From assembly GCF_000091305.1 (NCBI RefSeq), contig NC_013929.1, forward strand, positions 7,006,001 to 7,070,000: DNA of 64,000 nt, read 5' to 3'. Of the stretch, positions 33,757 through 43,023 are shown in pieces; within the stretch, counting starts at the first letter, position 1, and each line of letters opens with the position of its first letter. The notes beneath the pieces are model-generated. The model was not told where the DNA came from, did no database searches, and worked only from the letters and a program-made list of their open reading frames with translations. The stretch is from Streptomyces scabiei 87.22 (GTDB lineage: Bacteria; Actinomycetota; Actinomycetes; Streptomycetales; Streptomycetaceae). The translations under genes and the position numbers were made by a program.

Positions 33757-34449
33757 GTGCGGGAGTTCACGGGGGAGTTCGAGACCCATCTGACGGTGGT
33801 CGTCGGGGACGGGCCGGGCGGCGAGGAGCGCGTACGGCGGTGGGCTGAGCGCCACCGGGTCAAGTACACGCGGATCGTGCTCGACCGGGGAGCGGTGCCC
33901 GACCAGCCGATGGTGACGGTGCGCGGCGAGGGTTCCCTGTCGGCGCAGCGTGCGGCCGCGTCCGGGTGGGTCGGGCGGCTGGACGCCGAGGGGTTCGGGG
34001 TGGCCAGGGTGAAGATCGAGGCGGCACCGTGGAACGAGGACGTGCCGCTGACCGCCGCTCAGGCCCGTGCGCTGCCGTCCGGCTGCTACTTCGAACACCA
34101 TGTCAAGCTCGCCCTCGCCGACGACACCGAGGTGGCGTGCGTACGCGCCCTCGCCGGGCGGCACGCGGCCCATGTCTCGCGCAACGCCCGGCGTACGGGC
34201 GGCGGTGGTGACGGGCGCGGGCACGAGCGGTTCGTCACCCAGCGCTGCCGTGACGTCGGCCGCCCCGAGGCCCGCCGCCGTCTGGACGCCCTCCTCGACG
34301 CGCTCGCGGAGGCCGGGTTCAAGGCCGTCGAGGTGGAGGAGGAGTTCGTGGTGCACGACGACGGCCCGGGCCTGGACGCCGGGTGGATCGACGAGGGGCC
34401 GCCGGGGCGGGCGGACCTGCCGGCAGGCGTGCGGACGCAGCCCTCATGA
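33757..34449 (+). CDS. Conserved hypothetical partner of AbiEii-like gene
   Basis: 230 residues that I do not recognise. The sequence opens VREFTGEFETHLTVVVGD and has repeated alternating hydrophobic strands, a conserved-looking SGCYFEHHVKLAL block and a basic helix (AHVSRNARRTG). An N-terminal phosphoesterase-like or ferredoxin-like fold would fit but is not supported by a motif. The GTG at 33757 matches the frame; its ribosome site (GAGG) is weak. It ends in an ATGA overlap with the AbiEii-like gene, so the two are co-translated. It has no similarity I can see to the usual AbiEi antitoxin. Confidence 0.7.
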   Translation: MREFTGEFETHLTVVVGDGPGGEERVRRWAERHRVKYTRIVLDRGAVPDQPMVTVRGEGSLSAQRAAASGWVGRLDAEGFGVARVKIEAAPWNEDVPLTAAQARALPSGCYFEHHVKLALADDTEVACVRALAGRHAAHVSRNARRTGGGGDGRGHERFVTQRCRDVGRPEARRRLDALLDALAEAGFKAVEVEEEFVVHDDGPGLDAGWIDEGPPGRADLPAGVRTQPS

Positions 34450-35447
34450 CCGGCTCCGGGCCCTGGCGTGCCGCCCACCGGGCCGTGCTCGACCATCTGC
34501 TCCGCCTCGTCGCCGACTCGCCCCTGGGGGGCGACCTCGTGCTGCGCGGGAGCATGGTGATGCCGGCGTGGGTGGGGGAGGCGGCACGGGAACCCGCCGA
34601 CCTCGACTGGATCGTTCCGCGGCCGCTGCTGGTCCCGGTGGACGACGCCCACCCCTATCCGTACGTGGAGGGGCTGGACGTCGTCCAGCAGTGGCCGGAG
34701 GCGGCCGGCGGTGCCGGACGCTACGAGATCTGGACGTTCGAGGAGTTCGACACCGGAGGTCTGCGGCCGGCGGTGCCGCCCGACGGGCTGCACTGGGTGG
34801 TCGGGGCGGAGCCGGAGGAACACCCGCCGCATCTGGCGGTGCTCGACCTGGTGCGCGAGCGGCCGGTGGCCGCGCCGGGGGTGGTGCTCGACGTGTCCGC
34901 CGCCCGGCCCGACGGCACCTGGACCTACACGGAGTACGAGACTCCCGGCACCCGCCTGACCGTCCCCTGGACGGCGGAGGGCCTCCCGCCCGGCGAGGCG
35001 AGGCTGGACTTCGCCCGCGACGAGAGGCTGCCGGAGCTTCCCGTGTGGACGGCGATCCCGCGGGGCGACGGCTCCGGCCGTACCGTCGTGCGTACTCCCG
35101 GCCCCGGCCTCTCCCTCGCCTGGAAGCTCCTGTGGCTGCACACCGACTGCGCCACCGAGGGCCGCGCCCGGGCCAAGGACCTCTACGACGCCGTGCTCCT
35201 CGCGGAGGCCGACGTCACCGACCTCTCACCGGGGCTGTTGCGCGAGGTCTTCCGCCACCGTGCCGGCGGCACGGCGGCCGCGGACGCCCCCCGCCCCGAC
35301 ACCGTCGTTCCGGACACCGTCGTCCTGGACTCCACGGACTGGGCGGACTTCCGCGCCGCCCACCCGTGGGTGCGGGGTACGGCACGGGAGTGGGCCGACC
35401 GCCTTGACCGGGCGCTGGAGGCGATGCCGCTGCGGGCCGGAGCCTAG
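34446..35447 (+). CDS. AbiEii/AbiGii-like nucleotidyltransferase
   Basis: 333 residues. The nucleotidyltransferase signature is GS at 35-36 (LRGSMVMPAW) followed by DLD at 52-54 (EPADLDWIV), and a later WKLLWLHTD and RAKDLYDAVLLAEAD region matches the K-and-RxKDxxD part of AbiEii/AbiGii toxins. Such enzymes add nucleotides to tRNA or proteins and block growth in phage-abortive systems; others are harmless relatives. Here the partner upstream is not AbiEi. It could be an antitoxin of another type or a substrate-binding subunit. The gene ends at a perfect hairpin shared with a convergent phosphatase gene. Confidence 0.75.
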   Translation: MTGSGPWRAAHRAVLDHLLRLVADSPLGGDLVLRGSMVMPAWVGEAAREPADLDWIVPRPLLVPVDDAHPYPYVEGLDVVQQWPEAAGGAGRYEIWTFEEFDTGGLRPAVPPDGLHWVVGAEPEEHPPHLAVLDLVRERPVAAPGVVLDVSAARPDGTWTYTEYETPGTRLTVPWTAEGLPPGEARLDFARDERLPELPVWTAIPRGDGSGRTVVRTPGPGLSLAWKLLWLHTDCATEGRARAKDLYDAVLLAEADVTDLSPGLLREVFRHRAGGTAAADAPRPDTVVPDTVVLDSTDWADFRAAHPWVRGTAREWADRLDRALEAMPLRAGA

Positions 35448-35509
35448 TGCCGCGGCAGGCAACGTTCGCCCCGTCGCGACGCCCGGCCCAACGTTGCCTG
35501 CCGCGGCAC
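35447..35509. terminator. Bidirectional hairpin terminator
   Basis: A perfect 20-bp stem (35447-35466 with 35490-35509) with a 23-base loop lies between convergent genes. The left arm starts inside the AbiEii-like stop codon. Confidence 0.8.
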
Positions 35510-35525
35510 TGGGGACCGACTGCTC

Positions 35526-36593
35526 CTACGTCCCGGCCCCCTCCCGCACCACGTCCGCCACCACGCAGCTCACGTTGTCCGGGCCGCCCGCCCCGTTCGC
35601 CTCGGCGACCAGTGCCTGTGCCGCGGACCCCGGGTCCGGGGCGGTGGACAGGACGCGCCGGATGCCGGCGTCGGGGACGACCGCGGGCAGGCCGTCGGAA
35701 CACAGGAGCCAGCGGTCGCCGGGGTGGGCGTCGTGGAGACGGAGATCGGGGGCGGAGACGGACTCGCCGTTGGTCAACGCCTTGAGAAGCAGGGCCGGTT
35801 GAGGGTGCGCGGCCGCCTCCTCCGGAGTCAGCCGGCCCTCGTCGATCATCGACTGGACGACCGTGTGGTCATGGGTGATCCGGAACAGTTCGCCGTCGCG
35901 CAGCAGATAGGCGCGGGAGTCGCCGATGTGGACGAGAGCGAGGTGGGAGCCGGTCCAGAGCATCGCGGTCAGGGTCGTGCCGTCGTCGCCGTTCCCCGCG
36001 ATGCCGCGTACGGCGGAACCCGCGCCGCGCACCGCGTCCTCCAGCAGGTTCAGCACGCTGCCCGCCGGCAGGGTGCCGTGTTCCAGGACCTTCAGTGCCT
36101 CCACGGCGGCCGTGCTCGCGGGGGCTCCGGCCGGGCCGAAGCCGTCGGCCACGGCGAGGACCCGGGAGCCCGCGTAGGCGGTGTCCTGGTTGGCGGCGCG
36201 GACCAGGCCGGTGTCGGAGACGGCGGCGTGACGGAGTGTCTGCATCGTGGTGTCCTCCTCGGACGGGTGGGCGAGGTGATGGACGAGGAAGGCCGCCAGG
36301 TCGCGCCGGGTCGCCGTCTCGGCCTCGACCCCGGCCCAGTACGCCCGGATCTCCCGGGCCGCCGGGCCCGGCTCCAGCGCGCACACCGTACGGATGCGGG
36401 CCAGCGGCATGCCGAGGCGGCGCAGCCAGGCCACCAGGCGGGCCTGCTCCAACTGCTCGGTGGCGTAGTAGCGGTAGCCGGTGTCCGGGTCGACCCGGGC
36501 GGGCCGCAGGAGATCCAGCTCGTCGTAGAGGCGCAGTGCCTTCGGCGACAGCCGGCAGACCTTCGCGAAGGCCCCGATCGTCAGCATCTCCAT
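35526..36593 (-). CDS. MerR-type regulator fused to PP2C phosphatase
   Basis: 355 residues. Residues 1-72 are a MerR winged helix (MLTIGAFAKVCRLSPKALRL, then YDELDLLRPARVDPDTGYRYY). Residues 118-350 are a PP2C Ser/Thr phosphatase with VADGFG, the metal-binding HIGDSRAYLLRDGE, LCSDGLPAVV and GGPDNVSCVV. The metal-binding aspartates of the family are present. A fusion of DNA binding and phosphatase suggests direct transcriptional output from dephosphorylation or autoregulation, but neither is shown. ATG at 36593 chosen as the first Met before the MerR domain. Convergent with the AbiEii-like gene. Confidence 0.9.
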   Translation of the reverse strand: MEMLTIGAFAKVCRLSPKALRLYDELDLLRPARVDPDTGYRYYATEQLEQARLVAWLRRLGMPLARIRTVCALEPGPAAREIRAYWAGVEAETATRRDLAAFLVHHLAHPSEEDTTMQTLRHAAVSDTGLVRAANQDTAYAGSRVLAVADGFGPAGAPASTAAVEALKVLEHGTLPAGSVLNLLEDAVRGAGSAVRGIAGNGDDGTTLTAMLWTGSHLALVHIGDSRAYLLRDGELFRITHDHTVVQSMIDEGRLTPEEAAAHPQPALLLKALTNGESVSAPDLRLHDAHPGDRWLLCSDGLPAVVPDAGIRRVLSTAPDPGSAAQALVAEANGAGGPDNVSCVVADVVREGAGT

Positions 36594-36809
36594 GGCTCTC
36601 CCGGCCCTCCCCGGCTCGTCACGGTTCTCCTGCCTGCCCGGGCAGGTTCCGGCCTTGCGGCCCGGCGGTTCCTCGTTCCGCGATCGATGCTGGGGCTTCA
36701 CCGAAGGGGAAGGTCAAGCGGGGTGTGCGGAACCGCGCCGATCATCCGTTATCTTTTCGTGACTGACTCGGCCACATCCGATCACATACTGATCACACTC
36801 TGAAGGAAC

Positions 36810-37892
36810 ATGACCGCGCACAAAGGAACACCTTCCGGCGCTCGTACGCGTCGCGGCGGCTCGCCGCGTGTCACCGCTCAAGGCTCACCCGAGGGAACGG
36901 CCGCAGGCCGGGGCAAGGGCAGGGGCCGAGGCAAGGGCCAGGGCAGGGGCGGAGGCCCGGGGCGCAGGCGCAAGGCCCCCGCGCCCCGGGGGAGAGGGGC
37001 CCTGTGGGGCGGCCTCGGGGTCGTGACGGTCCTCGGTGTCGCCGGATTCGCGGCGGTGAGCTGGATGAACGGGGGAGCGCGGGAGGTGGCCGCGGAGGCG
37101 GAGCCCACTTCCTCCGCCGAGTCCCCGGACGAGCGGTCCCGCCGCTCGTCCGGCCCCGGCTCCGAGCCCGCCACCGGTTCCCGTCCCGGCCCCGGCCGGA
37201 GTTCCGGCTCCGATGCCGGCGCCCGGCAGAGCCCTTCCTCCTCCCCCTCCCCCTCCTCCTCTTCCTCGGCCGACCCCTCGCCGGACGGGTCGGCGTCGTC
37301 GTCCCCCGGCGGCAGGCCGGTGACCATCCCGGCCACCGGGCCGGGGACGTTCCGCACGGCGTCCGGCGGCAGCGGCAAGGTGGGCGAGGGTACGCCCCTG
37401 CGCTACCGGGTCGAGGTCGAGAAGGGGCTCTCGCTCTCCCTCGACGACGTCGCCGACGAGGTGGAACGCGTCCTGGCCGACCCGCGCGGCTGGACCGCGG
37501 GCGGTGACCACGCCTTCCGGCGGGTCTCCGGCGGTCCCTCCGACTTCGTCGTCAAGGTCGCGACCCCGGGCACCGTCGACGACGTCTGCGGCGCGGGCGG
37601 GCTGGACACCGGCGGCGAGTTCAACTGCAACGTGAACGACGACGTCATGGTCAACCTGGAACGCTGGGAACTGGCGACCCCGGTCTACGCCGAGGACGTC
37701 CCGGCCTACCGCGCCCTGATCATCAACCACGAGGTCGGCCACTTCCTCGGCCAGGGCCACGTCGGCTGCCCCGGCAAGGGCAAGCCCGCCCCGGCGATGA
37801 TGCAGCAGATCAAGGGCATGAACGGCTGCGTCCCCAACGTCTGGCCGTACGACACCAAGGGCCGAGCCCTGACGGGCCCCGCCGTGCCGTGA
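36810..37892 (+). CDS. Secreted DUF3152 protein with HExxH metalloprotease motif
   Basis: 360 residues. A long basic tail (residues 1-65, rich in Arg, Gly and Lys), one membrane helix at about 66-85 (ALWGGLGVVTVLGVAGFAAV) and a Ser/Pro-rich linker precede the conserved domain at about 185-350. HEVGHFLGQGHVGC carries HExxHxxGxxH zinc ligands. DUF3152 proteins resemble metzincin peptidases but have no known substrate. The topology predicts an extracellular, membrane-anchored enzyme. The ATG at 36810 follows GAAGGA. It is flanked by divergent and unrelated genes and probably monocistronic. Confidence 0.88.
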   Translation: MTAHKGTPSGARTRRGGSPRVTAQGSPEGTAAGRGKGRGRGKGQGRGGGPGRRRKAPAPRGRGALWGGLGVVTVLGVAGFAAVSWMNGGAREVAAEAEPTSSAESPDERSRRSSGPGSEPATGSRPGPGRSSGSDAGARQSPSSSPSPSSSSSADPSPDGSASSSPGGRPVTIPATGPGTFRTASGGSGKVGEGTPLRYRVEVEKGLSLSLDDVADEVERVLADPRGWTAGGDHAFRRVSGGPSDFVVKVATPGTVDDVCGAGGLDTGGEFNCNVNDDVMVNLERWELATPVYAEDVPAYRALIINHEVGHFLGQGHVGCPGKGKPAPAMMQQIKGMNGCVPNVWPYDTKGRALTGPAVP

Positions 37893-38024
37893 GCGGGGCC
37901 CGCACCTGCCCGGGGGTGAGCCTGCCGTGAGCGGCGTCCGCCCGTCGAAACTCCCCGCCTCCTCGGCCCGCGCGGTTGTTAGCCTGCGGCGAAGGCCCCT
38001 GGGGAACGTGCCCGGAGGGTCGTC

Positions 38025-38942
38025 GTGACCGTCCGAGAAGTGGAGTCGTCCGTGGCCCGCACAGCCGCCCCCCGCATCGCCGTCGCCACCTACGACCCCG
38101 GGCCGGAGACGAGCCACGACCGGGACCTGCCGGTGCTGGTGCGGGCACTGGGGGAGGCGGGGGCCTACGCGGCGGCCGTGCACTGGGACGACCCGGCGGC
38201 CGACTGGGCCGGGTACGACCTCGTCGTCATCCGGTCCACCTGGGACTACAGCTGGCGCGCGGCCGAGTTCGTGGCCTGGGCGGAGAAGACCGGCGGGGCC
38301 ACCCGGCTCGCCAACCCGGCCGGGGTCGTGCGCTGGAACACCGACAAGCGCTACCTCGGCGACCTCGCCGCCGCCGGGGTGCCCGTCGTGCCGACGGCCT
38401 ATCTCGCACCGGGCGACCCCGTGGAGCTTCCCGAGACCCACCAGTACGTCGTCAAGCCCACCTCCGGTGCGGGCGCCCGCTTCGCCGCCCGGTACACCCC
38501 CGACCAGCGTGACACCGCCGTACGGCACGTCGAGCGGATGCGTGCCGAAGGGCTCACCGCGATGGTGCAGCCCTTTGTCACCAGCATCGACGCCGAGGGG
38601 GAGCGGGCCCTGCAGTTCTTCGGCGGCCGGCTGCTGCACGCCAGCCGCAAGGGCGCGGTGCTCGCGCCCGGCACGGCCTACGACGCCGACAAGATCGCCC
38701 ACCCCGACCTGGTGCCCTGGACCCCGACCGAGGCCGAACTCGCCGTCGCGGAGCGGGCGTTGGCAGCCGTACCGGGGAAGGCCGAGCTGCTGTACGCCCG
38801 CGTCGACCTCGTCACCGGCGAGGACGGGCGGCCGTGCGTGATGGAGCTGGAACTCGTCGAACCCAACCTCTTCCTGTGGCTGCACCCCGAGTCGCTGCCC
38901 CGCGTGGTCGAGGCGATCCTCGCAGCGGCGACCACCGGCTGA
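38025..38942 (+). CDS. ATP-grasp family protein
   Basis: 305 residues. The C-terminal two-thirds show the ATP-grasp fold: an N-terminal RimK-like start (IAVATYDPGPET), VVKPTSGAGARF for the ATP-binding beta-strand and loop, and MELELVEPNLFLW for the metal-binding region. ATP-grasp ligases make amide or ester bonds through acyl phosphates. No adjacent peptide precursor or partner ligase is visible, so the substrate is unknown. The GTG at 38025 follows GGAGGG at 38014-38019. Confidence 0.85.
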   Translation: MTVREVESSVARTAAPRIAVATYDPGPETSHDRDLPVLVRALGEAGAYAAAVHWDDPAADWAGYDLVVIRSTWDYSWRAAEFVAWAEKTGGATRLANPAGVVRWNTDKRYLGDLAAAGVPVVPTAYLAPGDPVELPETHQYVVKPTSGAGARFAARYTPDQRDTAVRHVERMRAEGLTAMVQPFVTSIDAEGERALQFFGGRLLHASRKGAVLAPGTAYDADKIAHPDLVPWTPTEAELAVAERALAAVPGKAELLYARVDLVTGEDGRPCVMELELVEPNLFLWLHPESLPRVVEAILAAATTG

Positions 38943-39079
38943 ACCGCCGCCCCCGCACCCGGACCCGCGAGCCCGTCTCACCCGAAGAGGCGGGAAATCC
39001 GCGAAGCGCGCGTCCCGCCCGTGCCCGCTGCCTACCCTTCGGGGTTACAACAGCGCGTACGGGAACCACAACTGAGAGC

Positions 39080-41479
39080 GTGACCAGCATCGTGGGCGGA
39101 TGGGAGTCGCGGCGCACTTCCGGTTTCCCGGCGGAGCTGACGAGCTTCGTGGGGCGACGGGACGAGGCCGCCGATGTCAGACGGTTGTTGTCGGCGGGCA
39201 GACTGCTGACCCTGACGGGGCCGGGCGGGGTGGGCAAGACCCGGCTCGCCGGACACGTGGCGGGAGAGGCCGCGCGGGCCTTCCCGGACGGTGTGTGGCT
39301 CGTGCCCCTGGCCGCCCTGAGCGACGAGGCGTTCGTGCCGCACGCCGTGAACGACGCGCTCGGCGTGCGCAACGAGACCGTACGGCCCCCGCTGGAGATC
39401 CTCGTCGACCACCTGCGCGACCGGCGCCTGCTCATCGTCCTCGACAACTGCGAGCACCTGCTGCGCAGTTGCGCGGTCCTCGCCCAGGCCGTGCTGGCGG
39501 GCACCGAGGGGGTGCGGATCCTCGCCACCAGCAGGCACCGGCTCGGTCTGGCCGGGGAACAGCTCTTCGAGGTGCCACCGCTGCCCGCCCCCGCGCCGGA
39601 GGAACTGACCCCGTCGGCGGTCGAGTCCTTCCCGGCGCTCAGACTGTTCGCCGACCGGGCGGCGGCCGTGGTCCCCGGCTTCACCGTCGGGGAGGCGAAC
39701 CAACAGGCGGTGGCCCGGCTCTGCCGGCGCCTCGACGGACTGCCGCTCGCCATCGAACTGGCCGCGGTCCGGGTGCGGGCCCTCGGCGTCGACCAGCTCG
39801 TCGAACGCCTCGACGACCGCTACCAGCTCCTGACCTGCGGCAGCCCCACCTCCGCGCCCCGCCACCGCACCCTGCGCTCCGCCGTCGACTGGAGCCACGA
39901 ACTGTGCACCCCGCAGGAGCAGTTGGTGTGGGCGTGGCTGTCCGTGTTCGTCGGCGGCTTCGATCTGGCCGCCGCCGAGGCCGTCTGCGCCGGAGAGGAC
40001 GGCACCGGGGACAGGATCGCCCCGTGCGCCGTGCTGGACGCCGTCGCCGGGCTCGTCGACAAGTCGGTGCTGGTCCGGGAGGAGCACGCCGGGCAGGTCC
40101 GCTACCGGCTGCTGGTCTCCCTGCGCGACTACGGACTGGAGAAGCTGCACGACCTGGGCGAGGCCACCGACACCCGCCGCCGGCACCGCGACCACTTCGC
40201 GCGTCTCGGCGCCGGGTACGAGCAGGCGTGGTTCGGCCCCGACCAGGCGGAGATCACCGAACGCATCCGTATCGACCAGGACAACTTCCGTGCCGCGCTG
40301 GACTTCTGTCTCACCACCCCGGGCGAGGCCCAGCACGGGCTGCGGCTCGCCGCCGGCCTGTGGTTCCACTGGGTCGCGGGCGGCATCTGGGGCGAGGGCC
40401 GGCACTGGATGGACGGTGCCCTGCGGGCCGGGGCCCGGCCCGACGCCGGCCTGACCCGCGCCATGTGGGCGGGTGCCCTGACCTCGCTGGTGCACAGCCG
40501 CTCCGCCGCCGTCCTCGCCGGCCTGGACCCGTTACGCAGCGCTGCCGCCGCCGACGCGGAAGTCCCGGTGCCCGCGCCCCCGCCCGTGCCGGCCGGCGCC
40601 CTGGTCCCGGGCCGGACCCGCGCCTCCACCGCCTTCGTCGTCCTCACCCGCGTCGAACTGGCCTGCTCCCTCGTCAGCCGGGGCCGCGCCGCGGACGCCA
40701 TCCCGCTGTGCGCCGAGGCCGTCGCCCTGTGCGAGGCGCACGGTGAACAGTGGGCGCGTTCCTGGGCGCTGCGCACCCTCGCCCTCGCCCACTGGTCGGC
40801 CGGACAGTACGGCCGCGCCGCCGAACACGCCCGCGCCTGCCTGCGGCTCCCCTACACCGTGAGCCAGCACCAGAGCCTCGCCCGCACCCTCGACCTGCTC
40901 GCCGCCGCCGAGGCCCTGGCGGGCGACGCCGAGCGGGCGGGTGTGCTGCGCGGCGCCGTCGACCGCATCTGGCACGACATCGGCGGCAACCCCATGGACG
41001 CCCTGCGCCCCGGCCGCCCCCGCGCGGCCGAGCACCACGCCCGCCGTGCCCTCGGCGACCAGGGTTACACCCTGGCCCACCGCCGGGGCGGCCGTCTGAC
41101 CGCCGAGCAGGCGGTGGCGTACGCGCTCGGCGGGCCGGGGAGGGGCCGGGTGCCCGGCGCGCGCGAGGGGGAGAGGCCCGCCCCGGCCTCCCGCGCGCGG
41201 GCCGCCTCGACCGGGGGCGCGGATGCCGCCCCCGCCGCCGGTCCCGTCGGCACGTCTCCGGCCCAGGGCGCCGGGGCCGCCGACCTCGTCCCTCTCACCC
41301 GCCGTGAACTCCAGGTCGCCGCCCTCGTCGCCCAGGGCCGTACCAACAAACAGATCGCCGACCACCTGGTCATCGCCCGCCGTACCGCCGAGGGGCACGT
41401 CGAGCGCATCCTGGTGAAGCTGGGCTTCCACAACCGCAGTCAGGTCGCGGCCTGGTTCAGCGCGCGGGCGGGGCTGTAG
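39080..41479 (+). CDS. NB-ARC/TPR-like LuxR-family transcriptional regulator
   Basis: 799 residues. Residues 18-160 contain the AAA/NB-ARC module with P-loop LTGPGGVGKTRLAGH and Walker B RRLLIVLDNCEHLL. The middle (about 260-620) is helical and TPR-like. The C terminus (about 730-795) is a LuxR DNA-binding domain (LTRRELQVAALVAQG, then GRTNKQIADHLVIARRTAEG). This is the AfsR/LAL-like layout of large ATP-dependent activators that control secondary metabolism. I chose the GTG at 39080 because the protein begins shortly before the ATPase region; a strong ribosome site is not visible. Its 3' end overlaps the convergent HATPase gene by 23 bases. Confidence 0.9.
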   Translation: MTSIVGGWESRRTSGFPAELTSFVGRRDEAADVRRLLSAGRLLTLTGPGGVGKTRLAGHVAGEAARAFPDGVWLVPLAALSDEAFVPHAVNDALGVRNETVRPPLEILVDHLRDRRLLIVLDNCEHLLRSCAVLAQAVLAGTEGVRILATSRHRLGLAGEQLFEVPPLPAPAPEELTPSAVESFPALRLFADRAAAVVPGFTVGEANQQAVARLCRRLDGLPLAIELAAVRVRALGVDQLVERLDDRYQLLTCGSPTSAPRHRTLRSAVDWSHELCTPQEQLVWAWLSVFVGGFDLAAAEAVCAGEDGTGDRIAPCAVLDAVAGLVDKSVLVREEHAGQVRYRLLVSLRDYGLEKLHDLGEATDTRRRHRDHFARLGAGYEQAWFGPDQAEITERIRIDQDNFRAALDFCLTTPGEAQHGLRLAAGLWFHWVAGGIWGEGRHWMDGALRAGARPDAGLTRAMWAGALTSLVHSRSAAVLAGLDPLRSAAAADAEVPVPAPPPVPAGALVPGRTRASTAFVVLTRVELACSLVSRGRAADAIPLCAEAVALCEAHGEQWARSWALRTLALAHWSAGQYGRAAEHARACLRLPYTVSQHQSLARTLDLLAAAEALAGDAERAGVLRGAVDRIWHDIGGNPMDALRPGRPRAAEHHARRALGDQGYTLAHRRGGRLTAEQAVAYALGGPGRGRVPGAREGERPAPASRARAASTGGADAAPAAGPVGTSPAQGAGAADLVPLTRRELQVAALVAQGRTNKQIADHLVIARRTAEGHVERILVKLGFHNRSQVAAWFSARAGL

Positions 41480-41879
41480 CGGGCGGGGCCGTGGCGGAGG
41501 CCGGCAGGGGCACGGACAGGGTGGTCGAGGTTCCCCGGGCGGTGCCGTGCACCCGGACCCGGCCGCCTCCGGCCCCCGGGGCCGTGACCAGCGCCTCGGC
41601 GAGCCGCGGCCCGAGCCCCGCGCTCCGTTCCGCCGTGGCGCCGGGCCCGTGCTCCGTGACCTCGCAGCACAACGCGCCGTCCAGCGAACGGATGCCGACG
41701 GTTCCGGCGCCGCTCCCGTGCTCCACGGCGTCCGCCGCGATCTCCGCCACGGCCTGGACGAGGGCGCCCCGGACGGCGCCGGCGAGGCCGGTCCGGAGGC
41801 CGACCTCCTCGACGAGCGAGCGCAGCAGGGGGAGGCCGCCCGCGTCGAACTCCGTCCGCAGCAGCAAGACTTCTCTCAC
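41457..41879 (-). CDS. HATPase anti-sigma-like kinase
   Basis: 140 residues with a GHKL ATPase fold. The N box reads VQAVAEIAADAVEHGSGAG, and GPGATAERSAGLG fits the following glycine-rich loop. Such RsbW/SpoIIAB-like proteins phosphorylate STAS antagonists or bind sigma factors. The preceding gene on the same strand is a MEDS-STAS protein whose stop overlaps this GTG start (GTGA), making a plausible partner-switching pair. No sigma-factor gene is adjacent. The C terminus is low-complexity Ala/Pro. Confidence 0.78.
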   Translation of the reverse strand: MREVLLLRTEFDAGGLPLLRSLVEEVGLRTGLAGAVRGALVQAVAEIAADAVEHGSGAGTVGIRSLDGALCCEVTEHGPGATAERSAGLGPRLAEALVTAPGAGGGRVRVHGTARGTSTTLSVPLPASATAPPATAPPAR

Positions 41880-42868
41880 CCGGCGCCTCCCCCGAGACCG
41901 AGACCGGGTCCGGCCCCGGGCCTGATCCCGGCCCCGGCCCCGCCGGCCTCTCCGTCCCCGTCCCCGTCCCCGTCCGCCTCCACGCTGACCAGCAGCTGGG
42001 GTACCTCGCCGGCACCCAACTGCTCCAGCACCAGCCCCAGCAGCTCGCCGCAGCGCACGGTGACCTCGCTGCCGGCCGGGAGGGACGCGGCGAGGCTGAT
42101 CAGCTGCCAGGCACAGTGCGCCTCCATGAAACACAGGTCGCGCAGGTCGAGGACGAGATGGCTGGGGCCGGCCTCGTCACGGCGTTCCAGTGCCTCGCGC
42201 AGGGCCTCGACGAACTCGGTGCGCGTGCTCAGTTCGGCGCTGCCGGCGATCCGCCCGCCGTCGGGGGTCTCGGCGGCCTCCAGGGAGTCGAGGCGTTCCA
42301 TGACCCGCAGCGGGTGCACCTTGCCGACGCGGGCCGTCACGTCGTCGTCGAAGTGCCGCCGGTCGTACCAGCAGATCGCGGTGAACAGCGGGTCCGCGAA
42401 CAGCGGTGCCACGGACGCCTCGTAGTCGAGCAGCCGGTCGTGGCCGAGGTTCATCCGGGGCGCCCAGCTCATGTCCGCGGTGACCCGCAGCCCCGTCCAG
42501 CCCTCCTCGCAGGCACGGTCCACCTCGGAGGCGTAGGCGTCGATCGTGCGCCGCTCCCGGAAGCGGCCGTCGGGGGCGTAGATCTCCGTGCTGCGCTTGA
42601 GCGACAGCTGACCGCCGGCCCGCGCGGCCACGACCTGTCCGCTGCCCCGGTCCAGGAGGGCGACCACCTCGTCGTCGCTCAGGTCGTCCGGGTCCATGAC
42701 GAGCAGGACCTTCTCCCCGCGCGCCAGGCTGGTCCGGGTGTACGCGGTGAACACCTTCCAGGGCGACTGACCGGCCTCGTCCGGCGTCCCCGGTCCCATG
42801 CAGGCGTGGTCCCCCAGCCGCAGCCGCTCGACGGGCACGGTTCGCTCCGCGGGGTGCCGGGTCGTCAT
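41876..42868 (-). CDS. MEDS-STAS sensory/antagonist protein
   Basis: 330 residues. Residues 12-170 form a MEDS sensory domain (LGDHACMGPGTPDEA near the start, VLLVMDPDDLSDDEV inside). Residues about 195-285 are a STAS domain with HLVLDLRDLCFMEAHC; the usual phosphorylated Ser/Thr position is not certain. The C-terminal 30 residues are a DG-rich low-complexity run. MEDS-STAS proteins are common in actinomycetes and act as sensors in partner-switching cascades. ATG at 42868 has GGAAGGG seven bases upstream. Co-translated with the HATPase gene. Confidence 0.78.
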   Translation of the reverse strand: MTTRHPAERTVPVERLRLGDHACMGPGTPDEAGQSPWKVFTAYTRTSLARGEKVLLVMDPDDLSDDEVVALLDRGSGQVVAARAGGQLSLKRSTEIYAPDGRFRERRTIDAYASEVDRACEEGWTGLRVTADMSWAPRMNLGHDRLLDYEASVAPLFADPLFTAICWYDRRHFDDDVTARVGKVHPLRVMERLDSLEAAETPDGGRIAGSAELSTRTEFVEALREALERRDEAGPSHLVLDLRDLCFMEAHCAWQLISLAASLPAGSEVTVRCGELLGLVLEQLGAGEVPQLLVSVEADGDGDGDGEAGGAGAGIRPGAGPGLGLGGGAG

Positions 42869-43023
42869 GGGGCTGCCCTTCCGTGAGATCACCACTCGGT
42901 ACGGACAGTAGGCCCAGCGGTGCCCCTTACAGCCGGATGATCACCAATCGTCCGTTCGTGATGCCCTGGTGAGCGATCGCGACGGCATTCGACCGGTGGT
43001 GCGCGTGAGCTGATGCGACGCGA

